From: Carboxydocella thermautotrophica
Lineage (GTDB): Bacteria; Bacillota; GCA-003054495; Carboxydocellales; Carboxydocellaceae
Reading direction: 5' to 3'
Length of the DNA: 64,000 bases
NCBI GenBank assembly: GCA_003054495.1
Contig: CP028514.1
Span: 1,403,501 to 1,467,500, forward strand
A program made the translations under genes and the position numbers. The notes below the pieces were generated by a model that saw nothing but the letters and a program-made list of their open reading frames with translations, was not told the DNA's origin and made no database searches. Positions 51,113 through 60,496 of this stretch are shown in pieces (position 1 is the first letter of the stretch; each line of letters starts with the position of its first letter).

Positions 51113-52852
51113 TTGTCTAACAGGATAAAAATCTTAGACCCGATAACCGCCAACCAAATCGCCGCCGGAGAGGTGGTAGAAAGACCTGCCTCAGTAATCA
51201 AAGAACTGGTAGAGAACTCCATTGATGCCAGGGCCAGCAAAATAGAAATTGAAGTAGGCGAATCGGTATTATCCTATCTTCGTGTCTTTGATAATGGAAT
51301 GGGGATTAGCAAAGAAGACCTTCCTCTGGCTTTTCAAAGACATGCTACAAGTAAAATAACGTCCATCAATGATCTAAATCAGCTTTTAACCCTGGGTTTT
51401 CGGGGTGAAGCCTTGCCCAGTATTGCTTCCGTATCAGAACTGGAAATCTCCAGCCGGACTGCTGATTCCATCAATGGCTGGAAATTCAGATTTTCCGGGG
51501 GCCATCTGGTAGCTGAAGAGGCGGTAGGCATGCCTGTTGGCACTGATATCATTGTACGCAACCTGTTTTTTAACACCCCCGCACGCAAAAAACATGTCAA
51601 ATCAGAGTCAACCGAACTGGGTCATATTAAAGATATTCTCTTAAGATTCGCCCTGGCCTATCCGGAAATCGCTTTCAAATTTACTGCTGCCAGTAGCCGT
51701 CAGTGGCAAACCGATGGAAAGGGAGATTATTTTTATCCCCTGGTTTTGAATTTTGGTGAGGAAATCGCCAGCAAAATGCTTGAAGTCAAAGGCGAAAGTG
51801 CTGATGCCAGTATAAAAATCCATGGTTTTCTGGCTCCGCCAGCTTTTAGCCGGACAACCCGGCTGCAACAAATTATTTTTGTAAATCGCCGCCTGGTTCG
51901 CTCTCGCTTAATTTCCAGTATTGTGGAAAAAACTTTAAATACCCTGTTAGCCATAAACCGCTATCCAATATTTTGCCTGTTCATTGAAATTAAGCCTGAA
52001 ATAATTGATGTAAATGTTCATCCAACTAAAATGGAAATCCGTTTTAGTGAAGAAGATCTAATAACTAAAGTAATCGAAAGTGCTGTCAAAGAGCAGTTTT
52101 TCCCACAGCAATCAGCCAAAACTATCATAAATAGTATGACTTTGGCAGATAAGAAAATCAGCAAGGAGCTTCCACAAGCACGTCCCTTGTTTGTAGAGCT
52201 ATTTAGTCAACCTGCCAAACCAGATATTACACCACAAATTCAGGAAATAAAAGAATCCGCTCCTGATTATCCGCTTTCGCTCCCAGGCTGGCGGGTAATC
52301 GGGCAGATTTTTGACTCCTTTATTCTGTTGGAGGATAATCAGTGTTTCTCCCTGGTTGATCAGCATGCTGCCCATGAGCGAATACTCTATGAAAAATTGC
52401 TTAATGAAAAGGATTTCCGCACAGCAGTGCAACCCCTGTTATATCCTGAAACCATTACTTTGAACCCATTGCTTTTTCAAACCCTAATCGATAAAATCTT
52501 TCTCTTTCAGGACTTTGGTTATTTAGTTGAACATTTTGGGCAAAATACTATATTATTGAGAGCAGTTCCCCTGGGATTGGATAATGCTACTGCTACTGAA
52601 CTATTCCATGATTTACTTGAACTGATGGTTGACAAACAGTATGAAAACATTCAGCGTTTACAGGAAAAATGGTTAATCTTAAGGGCCTGCAAAACAGCAA
52701 TCAAAGCAAACCAGAAACTATCTCTACCAGAAATGGAAGCTCTAATAGAACAATTACATCAATGCACTTTACCAGTAACCTGCCCCCACGGGCGACCAAC
52801 AAAAATTGAATGGCAACTAAAGGAGCTAGAACAGCTTTTTAAACGCACATGA
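51113..52852 (+). CDS. mutL: DNA mismatch repair protein MutL, endonuclease type
   Basis: A 579-residue GHKL ATPase: 'VVERPASVIKELVENSIDA' (Asn motif), 'DNGMGI', 'RHATSKI', 'GFRGEALPSI'. The C-terminal domain carries the metal-dependent endonuclease motif DQHA-x2-E-x4-E in 'LVDQHAAHERILYEKL' and a late 'CPHGRPT', as in bacteria without MutH. It nicks the strand to be repaired after MutS binds. The start is TTG 51113 behind GAGGAGGTC. It is in the mutS operon. Confidence 0.95.
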   Translation: MSNRIKILDPITANQIAAGEVVERPASVIKELVENSIDARASKIEIEVGESVLSYLRVFDNGMGISKEDLPLAFQRHATSKITSINDLNQLLTLGFRGEALPSIASVSELEISSRTADSINGWKFRFSGGHLVAEEAVGMPVGTDIIVRNLFFNTPARKKHVKSESTELGHIKDILLRFALAYPEIAFKFTAASSRQWQTDGKGDYFYPLVLNFGEEIASKMLEVKGESADASIKIHGFLAPPAFSRTTRLQQIIFVNRRLVRSRLISSIVEKTLNTLLAINRYPIFCLFIEIKPEIIDVNVHPTKMEIRFSEEDLITKVIESAVKEQFFPQQSAKTIINSMTLADKKISKELPQARPLFVELFSQPAKPDITPQIQEIKESAPDYPLSLPGWRVIGQIFDSFILLEDNQCFSLVDQHAAHERILYEKLLNEKDFRTAVQPLLYPETITLNPLLFQTLIDKIFLFQDFGYLVEHFGQNTILLRAVPLGLDNATATELFHDLLELMVDKQYENIQRLQEKWLILRACKTAIKANQKLSLPEMEALIEQLHQCTLPVTCPHGRPTKIEWQLKELEQLFKRT

Positions 52853-52862
52853 GGTGAATAAA

Positions 52863-53630
52863 TTGCAGTTTGTTGTTACCACTTCAAATAAAGCCTCGGA
52901 AGAGAGTATAAAAAAAGCCATATCCTTGGCACAGCGCTTACAGTTACCCTTTGTTCATCGTTCTAAAGTAAGGAATAATCCGGAGCAAGTATTAATTATT
53001 GTTAGTTTGGAAGATATCTTCATTAGGTATCAGAACAAAAATTTATCCTGGCATCCCAATATGGCAAAACTGAGAATATTAAATTTGATGAGAAACGGTC
53101 AGGACCCCCTGATCACGGCAGTAGACCCTCAACCAGGGGATCACATCCTGGATTGTACCATGGGCCTGGGAGCAGATAGTTTGGTTCTGGCCTATAGTGT
53201 AGGACCAACAGGAAAAATCACTGCCCTGGAATCGGAAAAGCTTGTTGCTGTTTTGGCCGAAAATGGTTTTGCGAAATTGAATGACACTATTTTAAAACCA
53301 TTAACACAGCGAATTGAGATTATCAACAGTTCCTTTCACCATTTTTTAAATAGAACTCCCGGACAATCTTTTGATGTCATTTATTTTGATCCCATGTTTC
53401 AAATAACCAAAAGCAAGTCAACGGGTATTAATATACTACGATTAATTGGTAACCCGACTCCCCTTATGGCCGCCGATGTCCAGTTAGCGTTAAGCAAGTG
53501 CCGTCGGCAGGTTGTAGTTAAAGAGAACCTGAATAGTGACTTCTTTAAGAACTTCAGGCCAGACCAATTAATTAAAACCAGTTCTAATCTTGGCTTCGGT
53601 ATCTATTATTCTAGTAAGCAAGAGGGATAG
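52863..53630 (+). CDS. Class I SAM-dependent methyltransferase (RsmJ-like) of unknown substrate
   Basis: A 255-residue methyltransferase. The SAM site is 'GDHILDCTMGLGADSLVLAYSVG' (in part), the ribose acid is in 'ITALESE', and motif IV is 'FDVIYFDPMFQ', a DP-x-F form seen in RsmJ-type 16S rRNA guanine methyltransferases. The N-terminal 'FVVTTSNKASEESIKKA' and 'LPFVHR' regions also recall that group. TTG 52863 is chosen after GAGGTGA; GTG 52854 overlaps the site. It lies between mutL and miaA, whose products act on DNA and tRNA. An RNA substrate is likely but not shown. Confidence 0.85.
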   Translation: MQFVVTTSNKASEESIKKAISLAQRLQLPFVHRSKVRNNPEQVLIIVSLEDIFIRYQNKNLSWHPNMAKLRILNLMRNGQDPLITAVDPQPGDHILDCTMGLGADSLVLAYSVGPTGKITALESEKLVAVLAENGFAKLNDTILKPLTQRIEIINSSFHHFLNRTPGQSFDVIYFDPMFQITKSKSTGINILRLIGNPTPLMAADVQLALSKCRRQVVVKENLNSDFFKNFRPDQLIKTSSNLGFGIYYSSKQEG

Positions 53631-53632
53631 TG

Positions 53633-54574
53633 ATGGATTATCAACCAGTTTTAATTATTGTAGGACCCACCGCCGTAGGTAAATCAGCAGTAGGCATTGA
53701 ATTAGCCAAACTCATTGACGGGGAAATAATATCCGGAGATTCTATGCAAGTGTATAAAGACATGGATATAGGAACAGCTAAAGTACCTGTTGAACAGCGC
53801 CAGGGAATTCCCCATCATCTTCTGGATATTATCAGTCCGGAAGAGGAATTTAGTGTAGCCTTGTTTGAAACCCTGGCAGAAGCAAAGATTAAAGATATCT
53901 ATGCCAGAAATAAAAAACCTATCATTGTTGGCGGTACAGGTTTATACATAAAAGCTTTAACTCATACCTATGATTTTACACCTTTCGCTGTGGACTGGCA
54001 GTGGCGCAAGAGCAAAGAAAAAGAAGCTACCTTGCGAGGGACCGAAGCACTTTGGCAGGAACTGGCAGCTATCGACCCAGTAACAGCTAACAAATTACAT
54101 CCCAATGATCTCAAAAGAATAATCAGAGCTTTAGAGGTATATCATTTTACAGGAAAGCCTATCAGTTACTATCAGGAAAAATCCCGGCAAAAGGGCTTAA
54201 AAAGAAAGTATTTGATGTATGCATTAACTGCCAGCAGGGAAAAATTATATGAGCGGATAAATTTAAGAGTGGAACAAATGCTGGCAAGTGGCTGGATTGA
54301 AGAAGCCCAACATTTACTGGACAAATACAATTTAAGCAATACAGCCAGCCAGGCAATAGGCTACAAACAGATTTTCTCATATTTACGCGGAGAAATTACT
54401 TATCTGCAAATGGTGGAGGATATCAAGACAGCTACCCGCCGTTATGCCAAAAGGCAATTAACCTGGTTACGCCAGGAAGAAAATATCAACTGGCTGGATG
54501 TAACTGAACAATCAATCCATGATATCAGTAAAAAAATTGCTCAAGAGGCAGCAGGACTATGGGCAAAAATGTAG
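53633..54574 (+). CDS. miaA: tRNA dimethylallyltransferase
   Basis: A 313-residue enzyme that adds the dimethylallyl group to A37 of tRNAs reading UNN codons. P-loop 'GPTAVGKSAVGIELA', 'GEIISGDSMQVYKDMDIGTAK', 'HHLLDIISP', 'VGGTGLYIKAL' and 'RRYAKRQLTWLR' are all diagnostic. ATG 53633 (after CAAGAGGGA) is preferred over GTG 53630. Together with miaB it makes ms2i6A. hfq follows 60 bases later, the order seen in many bacteria. Confidence 0.96.
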   Translation: MDYQPVLIIVGPTAVGKSAVGIELAKLIDGEIISGDSMQVYKDMDIGTAKVPVEQRQGIPHHLLDIISPEEEFSVALFETLAEAKIKDIYARNKKPIIVGGTGLYIKALTHTYDFTPFAVDWQWRKSKEKEATLRGTEALWQELAAIDPVTANKLHPNDLKRIIRALEVYHFTGKPISYYQEKSRQKGLKRKYLMYALTASREKLYERINLRVEQMLASGWIEEAQHLLDKYNLSNTASQAIGYKQIFSYLRGEITYLQMVEDIKTATRRYAKRQLTWLRQEENINWLDVTEQSIHDISKKIAQEAAGLWAKM

Positions 54575-54634
54575 AAATATCTTTCCAGCAAAGCGTTTGC
54601 CCTTATTTATAAATTTAGATGGAGGTATAGAGAG

Positions 54635-54895
54635 ATGACAACAACTAAATCCACTATTAATTTACAGGATGCTTTTTTAAATCAGGTCCGGAAGGAAAAT
54701 ATCCCGGTAACTGTTTATCTTGTTAATGGTTTTCAACTTAAGGGACTGGTAAGAGGCTTTGATAATTTTACTGTTATCTTAGAACAAGAAGGTAAACAAC
54801 AAATGGTTTATAAACACGCAATTTCAACAGTAGCTCCCATTAAGCCTGTTCATTTTTCTTTTTCTGATAACCGCAATGTTAACCAAAACCAGTAA
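54635..54895 (+). CDS. hfq: RNA chaperone Hfq
   Basis: An 86-residue Sm-like protein. Sm1: '[30 protein letters not shown]' (in pieces). Sm2 carries 'YKHAIST', the Hfq signature. Gln and Lys/Arg residues of the proximal face ('[12 protein letters not shown]') are kept. It forms a hexamer that binds small RNAs and mRNAs. GGAGG precedes the ATG, and it has its own terminator at 54903. Confidence 0.96.
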   Translation: MTTTKSTINLQDAFLNQVRKENIPVTVYLVNGFQLKGLVRGFDNFTVILEQEGKQQMVYKHAISTVAPIKPVHFSFSDNRNVNQNQ

Positions 54896-54902
54896 GTTAG
54901 CA

Positions 54903-54936
54903 AGGGGCTGGCCTGAAGGCCAAGCCTCTTTTTTCA
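54903..54936 (+). terminator. Rho-independent terminator after hfq
   Basis: AGGGGCTGGCC-TGAA-GGCCAAGCCTCT with one bulged A, followed by a run of T residues (54929-54934). Confidence 0.85.
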
Positions 54937-54998
54937 TAAGACTGGACAATCGGGCATAATTAATAAACAGTAGATGATTGAGATTGGGGGAGTAATCA

Positions 54999-55922
54999 AT
55001 GTTAATTCAATTTAAACGTCAACAAAACCGTTTAGAGCCTCTGAATCTTACTCCTCATAAACCTCAATCAATTAATAACATCACTGAACAAACTAATAGT
55101 AGCTTCGTTGAAGAAATATTAAAAGAACTTAATGAATTGATCGGATTAGAAAAAGTTAAATATATCTTCCATGAAATCTATGCTTTTGCCAGGATTCAAA
55201 AAAAACGCCAAAAAGAAAAGCTATATAATGAACCAATGGTTTTACATATGGTATTTAAAGGTAACCCAGGCACTGGAAAAACAACGGTGGCTCGCATTGC
55301 AGGTAAACTTTTTCGCGAGCTTGGCCTTTTACAAAAAGGCCATTTGATTGAAATTGAAAGGGCTGACCTGGTCGGCGAGTATATCGGTCATACGGCTATA
55401 AAGACCAGAGAGCAAATCAAGCGCGCTCTCGGAGGTATACTGTTTATCGATGAAGCATATAGTTTGGCCCGGGGAGGAGAAAAGGATTTTGGTAAAGAAG
55501 CCATTGACACTATGGTAAAAGCCATGGAAGATCATAAAGATAATCTGGTTATAATTCTTGCTGGCTATCCAAGTGAGATGGAGTGGTTTCTGCGCACCAA
55601 TCCTGGTTTGAGAAGTCGGTTTCCCATACATATATCTTTTCCGGATTACAGTATAGATGAATTAATGTTAATCGCAGAACAAATGTTAAAACAGCGCCAG
55701 TATGATTTTACTCCTCAGGCAAAAGAGCGTTTCAAGGAGCAATTAAAAAACCTCCCCCCTACAACCATTGTTAACGGTAATGCCCGGTTAGTAAGAAACT
55801 ACATCGAGAAATTGATTCGCTGTCAGGCAGTTCGCCTGGTGAAGAAAGAAATTGTTACCCGGGACGATTTGATCCTGATCACTGAAGATGACATTTATTC
55901 CGCCACCGGCAACTACTTGTAA
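54999..55922 (+). CDS. spoVK: AAA+ ATPase, stage V sporulation protein K / CbxX family
   Basis: A 307-residue CbxX/CfqX-type AAA+ protein: about 55 variable residues, then Walker A 'GNPGTGKTTVARIAG', 'RADLVGEYIGHTAIKT', Walker B 'GGILFIDEAYSLARGG', sensor region 'VIILAGYPSEM' and 'NPGLRSRFP'. In Bacillus spoVK lies beside hflX (ynbA) and ynbB, exactly the order here, and has a role in spore cortex and engulfment-related maturation. This is the main in-window sign of an endospore former. TTGGGGGAG precedes the ATG. Confidence 0.93.
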   Translation: MLIQFKRQQNRLEPLNLTPHKPQSINNITEQTNSSFVEEILKELNELIGLEKVKYIFHEIYAFARIQKKRQKEKLYNEPMVLHMVFKGNPGTGKTTVARIAGKLFRELGLLQKGHLIEIERADLVGEYIGHTAIKTREQIKRALGGILFIDEAYSLARGGEKDFGKEAIDTMVKAMEDHKDNLVIILAGYPSEMEWFLRTNPGLRSRFPIHISFPDYSIDELMLIAEQMLKQRQYDFTPQAKERFKEQLKNLPPTTIVNGNARLVRNYIEKLIRCQAVRLVKKEIVTRDDLILITEDDIYSATGNYL

Positions 55923-55983
55923 ATATTTTTTTTTGCCTTTATACTGACAATGAGAATTTCATTTAGAATAAGGTGATTATTGC

Positions 55984-57690
55984 ATGAAATTTATTTATGG
56001 TAATACAGATGGTATTCGCAAACATCTTTTAGACAAACTCTCTCAGATAAGAGGATATCAATTTGATAAACTATTACCATATGAAATGTATCAGCAACTA
56101 TTATCAATATCTGAACAGCTAAACAGGGAAATTGCTATAGGTATTAATAAAAAAGGCAAAGTGGAGTTTATCAGTATAGGTAATAGCCAGCAAGTACCAG
56201 TACCTCGAAACTCTTATTTAATCATCCATACCCATCCACAAGCAACCAGTGAATTAAGTGAGCTGGATCTTTCTTTAATCCATTCCGGTCAAACCCAGGC
56301 AATCATGGCTATTGGGTCTTTTTCAGATACAATTCAAATCGCAAAAATCGATGACAGCCATGGGCTTACTGTTGAAAAATATACTTTGCAGGACTTAGCC
56401 CAGAAGAGCCTGGATATCATCGGGGTAGAAGGTTCAAGGAAAAACAAAATAGAGGATATTGACTTAACAGAAAAAGCATTATTGATAGCTTTTGATGAAG
56501 AGGGTGCCCTTGAACTGGAGGAATTATGCAAAACAGCCGGTATTCAGGTTCTGGATTGTGAAATTATAAAGCTAAGAAAGATTCATACCGGGCTCTTTGT
56601 TGGCAAAGGTAAAATCGTTGAAATAAAGAATAAGTCCCAGGTATTACAAGCAAATCTTCTGGTCTTTGATCACGAGCTCTCACCAGTTCAATTACGAAAT
56701 ATCGAGGAAATTACCGGGCAGAAAGTAGTAGACCGTACTACTTTGATTCTTGACATTTTTGCACAAAGGGCCCAGTCACGAGAGGGCAAACTTCAGGTTG
56801 AACTGGCACAACTTAAACATCTGTTACCTCGTCTAACCGGTCAGGGTAATAACCTTTCCCGCTTAGGCGGAGGCGTAGGTACCCGGGGCCCTGGTGAAAC
56901 TAAACTGGAACAAGATAGGCGAAAAATTAAAAAGAAAATAGTATTATTAACACAGGAGCTGGCCGAAATACAAAAACACCGTCAAAATCAACACAAACAG
57001 AGGGCAACTAATAATATTCCGCACATATGCTTAACCGGTTATACCAATGCCGGAAAATCGACTTTACTTAATCTGCTAGCCAATGCCAATGTCCTGGCTG
57101 AGGACAAATTGTTTGCCACCCTTGATACAACGACGCGCCGTCTCCAACTCCCTTCGGGTAGATGGGCTGTACTAACCGACACAGTAGGTTTTATTCGCAA
57201 TTTACCTCCAGGCCTGATTGCAGCTTTTCGTGCTACATTGGAAGAGCATTTGCGTTCCGATTTGATTTTACATGTAGTAGATGCCAGTAATCCATTTGCC
57301 AGACAACATATCAAGGTCGTTGAAGCTATTATTAAAGATTTAAATTTAGAAACAATTAAACAATTAATAGTTTTTAATAAAATAGACTTACTTAACGACC
57401 TGGATAGATTAAACATATTACTTCACGATCTTCCGTCAGATTATGTTTGCATTTCAGCCTTGAAAAAAACCGGTATTGATGAGTTATTAATCAAAATAGA
57501 TACAATTTTAAACACAGAAAATGTTTACAAAGACACCCTTTGGTTTTTCCCTTATAACCAGGCCTCCCTTATTAGTTTAATTAGAAAGCATGGTCATATC
57601 GTTGAGGAGAAATACACAGATTCAGGTATATTAATTAAGGGCAGAGTGGAAAATAGATATAGTGCTCAACTGGAAATTTATGAGAAATAG
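55984..57690 (+). CDS. hflX: Ribosome-associated GTPase HflX with an N-terminal JAMM-like domain
   Basis: A 568-residue HflX, about 150 longer than the Bacillus form. From about residue 165 it has the HflX N-domain ('DEEGALELEELCKTAG', 'VGKGKIVEIK'), the glycine-rich 'GQGNNLSRLGGGVGTRGPGETKLE' (in part), and a G domain from about 345: G1 'GYTNAGKST', 'FATLDTT', 'DTVGFIRNLP', 'NKIDLL'. It splits or rescues stalled ribosomes. The extra N-terminus (1-150) contains H-x-H-x7-S-x2-D at His82, His84, Ser92, Asp95 ('IIHTHPQATSELSELDL'), the JAMM/MPN+ zinc pattern, with Glu49 as a possible fourth residue. The HflX call is firm; the JAMM reading rests on the motif and predicted strands only. Confidence 0.94.
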   Translation: MKFIYGNTDGIRKHLLDKLSQIRGYQFDKLLPYEMYQQLLSISEQLNREIAIGINKKGKVEFISIGNSQQVPVPRNSYLIIHTHPQATSELSELDLSLIHSGQTQAIMAIGSFSDTIQIAKIDDSHGLTVEKYTLQDLAQKSLDIIGVEGSRKNKIEDIDLTEKALLIAFDEEGALELEELCKTAGIQVLDCEIIKLRKIHTGLFVGKGKIVEIKNKSQVLQANLLVFDHELSPVQLRNIEEITGQKVVDRTTLILDIFAQRAQSREGKLQVELAQLKHLLPRLTGQGNNLSRLGGGVGTRGPGETKLEQDRRKIKKKIVLLTQELAEIQKHRQNQHKQRATNNIPHICLTGYTNAGKSTLLNLLANANVLAEDKLFATLDTTTRRLQLPSGRWAVLTDTVGFIRNLPPGLIAAFRATLEEHLRSDLILHVVDASNPFARQHIKVVEAIIKDLNLETIKQLIVFNKIDLLNDLDRLNILLHDLPSDYVCISALKKTGIDELLIKIDTILNTENVYKDTLWFFPYNQASLISLIRKHGHIVEEKYTDSGILIKGRVENRYSAQLEIYEK

Positions 57691-57711
57691 AAAGGGAATG
57701 AGGAATTAACC

Positions 57712-58950
57712 ATGAAGGACATCAACCGTTTACACACTCAAGCACTGGAAATGATCAAACCAATAGTGGCTGAAATAGAAAACAAAACTTTTTACCAAAC
57801 GGCAAAGGTTTTGGAAGCTTTTCGACACGCTCAGGTTTACCAGCATCACTTAAACGGTACTAATGGGTATGGATATGGGGACATCGGAAGAGAAGCCCTG
57901 GAACACGTTTTTGCAACCCTCTTTGGGGCAGAAGCAGCTTTAGTACGACCACAATTTGTTTCCGGTACCCACGCTATCGCTACTGCATTATTTGCCATTT
58001 TAAGACCGGGGGATACCATCCTATTTGCTACAGGAAAACCCTACGATACCCTGGAAAAAGTAATAGGTTTTAAAAACGAGCCCGGAAGCCTTAGGGACTG
58101 GGGTATTAACTACCGCCAAATCGACCTTACCTCTGATGATAAAATTGACATATTTACCTTACAAAAACTTTTAGAAGAAGATAAGTCCATAAGAGTTGTA
58201 GCTTTTCAGCGATCCAGGGGGTATGCCTGGCGCAAATCCTTACTTCAACCAGATTTAACTGAAGCCTTTGCTCTGACAAAAAAAATTAGACCCGATGTGA
58301 TTATATTTGTAGATAATTGTTACGGGGAACTGGTAGAAGGATTTGAACCAACCCAGTACGGCGCTGACCTGGTAGCTGGTTCTTTAATTAAAAATCTAGG
58401 TGGAGGTTTAGCCCCCACCGGTGGTTATATCGTAGGAAACAAGGATTTAGTAAATCTGGCAGCCGAACGTTTAACAGTTCCCGGTACCGAAGGCGAACTG
58501 GGTGCCACGGGTGATTTTTTGCGTTCCACCTTTCATGGTCTGTACCTTGCCCCCAGGATGGTTGCTGAGGCCCTGATTGGTGCAATCTATGCCGCTGCTT
58601 TATTCTCCCTGGCCGGGTTTGAAGTATCTCCTACAATAGAAGAGCCTCGCAGTGACATTATTCAGGCAATAAAACTTAACTCCGCCGAGAATATGAAAGC
58701 ATTTTGCCGTGGTATACAACGTTTTTCCCCCATTGATAGTCACCTGACCCCTGAACCATGGGTAATGCCTGGCTATGATGTCCCAGTCATAATGGCGGGC
58801 GGGACCTTTATAGCCGGTTCAACTGCTGAACTCAGCGCCGATGGCCCCTTAGTTCCCCCTTACATAATCTATTTCCAGGGTGGTTTAAATCGCCATCATA
58901 TTTTCCTGGCTGTTCAAAATGCTCTTGCCGAAATTATTGCCAGGAATTGA
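57712..58950 (+). CDS. ynbB: YnbB-type PLP protein (methionine gamma-lyase / 'aluminium resistance' family)
   Basis: A 412-residue fold-type I PLP enzyme. The Schiff-base lysine is Lys227 in 'GSLIKNLGGGLAPTGGYIVG', the PLP-binding Asp is in 'VIIFVDNCYGELVEG', and 'RPQFVSGTHAIATAL' binds phosphate. The family is annotated as methionine gamma-lyase-like or aluminium resistance, but the true substrate is not settled. It follows hflX by 21 bases, as in Bacillus (ynbA-ynbB). Confidence 0.9.
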   Translation: MKDINRLHTQALEMIKPIVAEIENKTFYQTAKVLEAFRHAQVYQHHLNGTNGYGYGDIGREALEHVFATLFGAEAALVRPQFVSGTHAIATALFAILRPGDTILFATGKPYDTLEKVIGFKNEPGSLRDWGINYRQIDLTSDDKIDIFTLQKLLEEDKSIRVVAFQRSRGYAWRKSLLQPDLTEAFALTKKIRPDVIIFVDNCYGELVEGFEPTQYGADLVAGSLIKNLGGGLAPTGGYIVGNKDLVNLAAERLTVPGTEGELGATGDFLRSTFHGLYLAPRMVAEALIGAIYAAALFSLAGFEVSPTIEEPRSDIIQAIKLNSAENMKAFCRGIQRFSPIDSHLTPEPWVMPGYDVPVIMAGGTFIAGSTAELSADGPLVPPYIIYFQGGLNRHHIFLAVQNALAEIIARN

Positions 58951-59018
58951 TTGTATTCATATATTGAACTATGCTAAAATATTTATTGACCTTTGTATAA
59001 TATAGGGGGTCTAAATTA

Positions 59019-59972
59019 GTGGATAAGTATGTAACCTCTAAGAGTAAAATATTAATAATTGATGATGATAAATTAATAGTAGCCATGGTGCAGGATCGCC
59101 TAACAAAAGAAGGCTTTCAGGTGACTGCTGCAATGGATAGTGTTTCTGGTCTGGCAGCGGTATATCAAGAAGCACCGGATCTGATTTTGTTAGATGTAAT
59201 TCTTCCAGGCGGTAAAACAGGTGTGGAAATGTGCCGTATCCTCAGAAATGATACGCGGACAAGCCACGTTCCTATCATTATGATGACTTCCCGCAAGCAA
59301 ACACAGGACGTGGTAGCTGGGTTGGAAGCTGGTGCTGATGATTATGTAACCAAACCCTTCGATCTGGATGAACTCGTAGCCAGAATAAAAACCCATTTGC
59401 GCCGGGCCAAGCAGGAAAAATCTTTTAATCCCCTAACAGGCCTGCCCGGAAATATTATGATAGAAGAAGAAATTAAACGGCGAATAAATGACAAGAGCCG
59501 GAAATTCGCGGTAATGTATTTAGATCTGGATAACTTCAAAGCTTATAATGATGTCTATGGTTTCCTTAAAGGTGATGAAGTAATCAAACTTCTAGCTCAT
59601 ATCTTAACCCAGTGTGTAAGAAACCTGGGTAATGTCGATGATTTTATCGGTCACATCGGGGGCGATGATTTTATCGCCATCACAACCCCTGACAAGGTAG
59701 ATGAAATATGTCAGCAAATTATCACCCGTTTTGATGCTACCGTGCCTTTATTATACAATGCCGATGACCGAAAAAGAGGTTACATTGTTACAAAAGATAG
59801 ACAGGGTAAAGAGTGCAAGTTTAGTCTGGTTTCCGTTTCTATTGCCGTAGTAAGCAATGAACATCGCAATATTGAAAACCACTGGCAGGTCTCCGAAATT
59901 GCTTCTGAGCTAAAAAAATACGCTAAGTCACAAGAAGGCTCTGTCTATGTAAAAGATCGCCGTACCAGATAG
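59019..59972 (+). CDS. Response regulator with REC and GGDEF domains
   Basis: A 317-residue protein. REC domain, residues about 9-125: 'LIIDDDKLIV', phospho-Asp in 'LILLDVILPG', 'MMTSRK' and 'YVTKPFD'. A GGDEF domain starts at 'NPLTGLPGN' (about 140), with 'LDLDNFKAYND' and the active-site variant 'GGDDF' (Gly214-), which belongs to the allowed GG[DE][DE]F set. There is no RxxD inhibitory site just before it. A segment of about 30 residues ('NADDRKRGYIVTKDRQ') lies inside the domain. It may make cyclic di-GMP, though activity is uncertain. No histidine kinase is adjacent. The start is GTG 59019 behind TAGGGGGT; a TATAAT at 58996-59001 is a possible -10. Confidence 0.88.
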   Translation: MDKYVTSKSKILIIDDDKLIVAMVQDRLTKEGFQVTAAMDSVSGLAAVYQEAPDLILLDVILPGGKTGVEMCRILRNDTRTSHVPIIMMTSRKQTQDVVAGLEAGADDYVTKPFDLDELVARIKTHLRRAKQEKSFNPLTGLPGNIMIEEEIKRRINDKSRKFAVMYLDLDNFKAYNDVYGFLKGDEVIKLLAHILTQCVRNLGNVDDFIGHIGGDDFIAITTPDKVDEICQQIITRFDATVPLLYNADDRKRGYIVTKDRQGKECKFSLVSVSIAVVSNEHRNIENHWQVSEIASELKKYAKSQEGSVYVKDRRTR

Positions 59973-59984
59973 AGGAGGCAAATT

Positions 59985-60455
59985 ATGGTTGATTATTACT
60001 GGGCCTATGTTTTGGTTATGATACTTGGTTTACTAGGAACATTTTTACCAGTTATTCCGGGCATACCATTGATCTTCATTGCTATTTTCATTTATGCCTG
60101 GAATACTAATTTTACTGTCATTAATATTGCCTGGCTCTTATTGTTTGCAGCTTTAACTGTCCTTAGCTGGCTAATCGAATATTTTGCCGGCATAATTGGC
60201 TCGAAACAGGCCGGCGTTTCCCGCTATGGTATGTGGGGATTGCTCATAGGAGGAATCCTGGGTTTTTTCTGGGCTCCAGTTGGTTTTTTAATAGGGCCTG
60301 TTCTGGGGTTACTAATAGGTGAGATACTAAGTGGAAAAGAACTTAAACAAATTCTCATTACTCTAAAAGGAGCCGCCCGGGGTTTTATTATTGGATTTCT
60401 GCTAAAACTGATAATTGCCTTAAGCATGATTGGAACGTTCCTCTGGCTAACATAA
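59985..60455 (+). CDS. DUF456 membrane protein
   Basis: A 156-residue membrane protein with about four or five hydrophobic stretches and glycine zippers: 'LGLLGTFLPVIPGIPLIFIAIFIYAW' (in part), 'FAGIIGSKQAGVSRYGMWGLLIGGILGFF' (in part), 'GPVLGLLIGEILSG'. This is the DUF456 pattern; the function is unknown. It starts at ATG 59985 behind AGAGGAGG, 12 bases after the REC-GGDEF gene, so the two are cotranscribed. Its stop is in the left arm of the shared terminator. Confidence 0.88.
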   Translation: MVDYYWAYVLVMILGLLGTFLPVIPGIPLIFIAIFIYAWNTNFTVINIAWLLLFAALTVLSWLIEYFAGIIGSKQAGVSRYGMWGLLIGGILGFFWAPVGFLIGPVLGLLIGEILSGKELKQILITLKGAARGFIIGFLLKLIIALSMIGTFLWLT

Positions 60456-60496
60456 AAAATGTGAGTCTCAACTGGATAGTTGAGACTCACATTTTT
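60455..60496. terminator. Bidirectional terminator between the DUF456 gene and lexA
   Basis: A perfect 19-bp palindrome, AAAAATGTGAGTCTCAACT / AGTTGAGACTCACATTTTT, with loop GGAT. T-runs occur on both strands, and the stop codons of both convergent genes lie in or at the stem. Confidence 0.93.
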
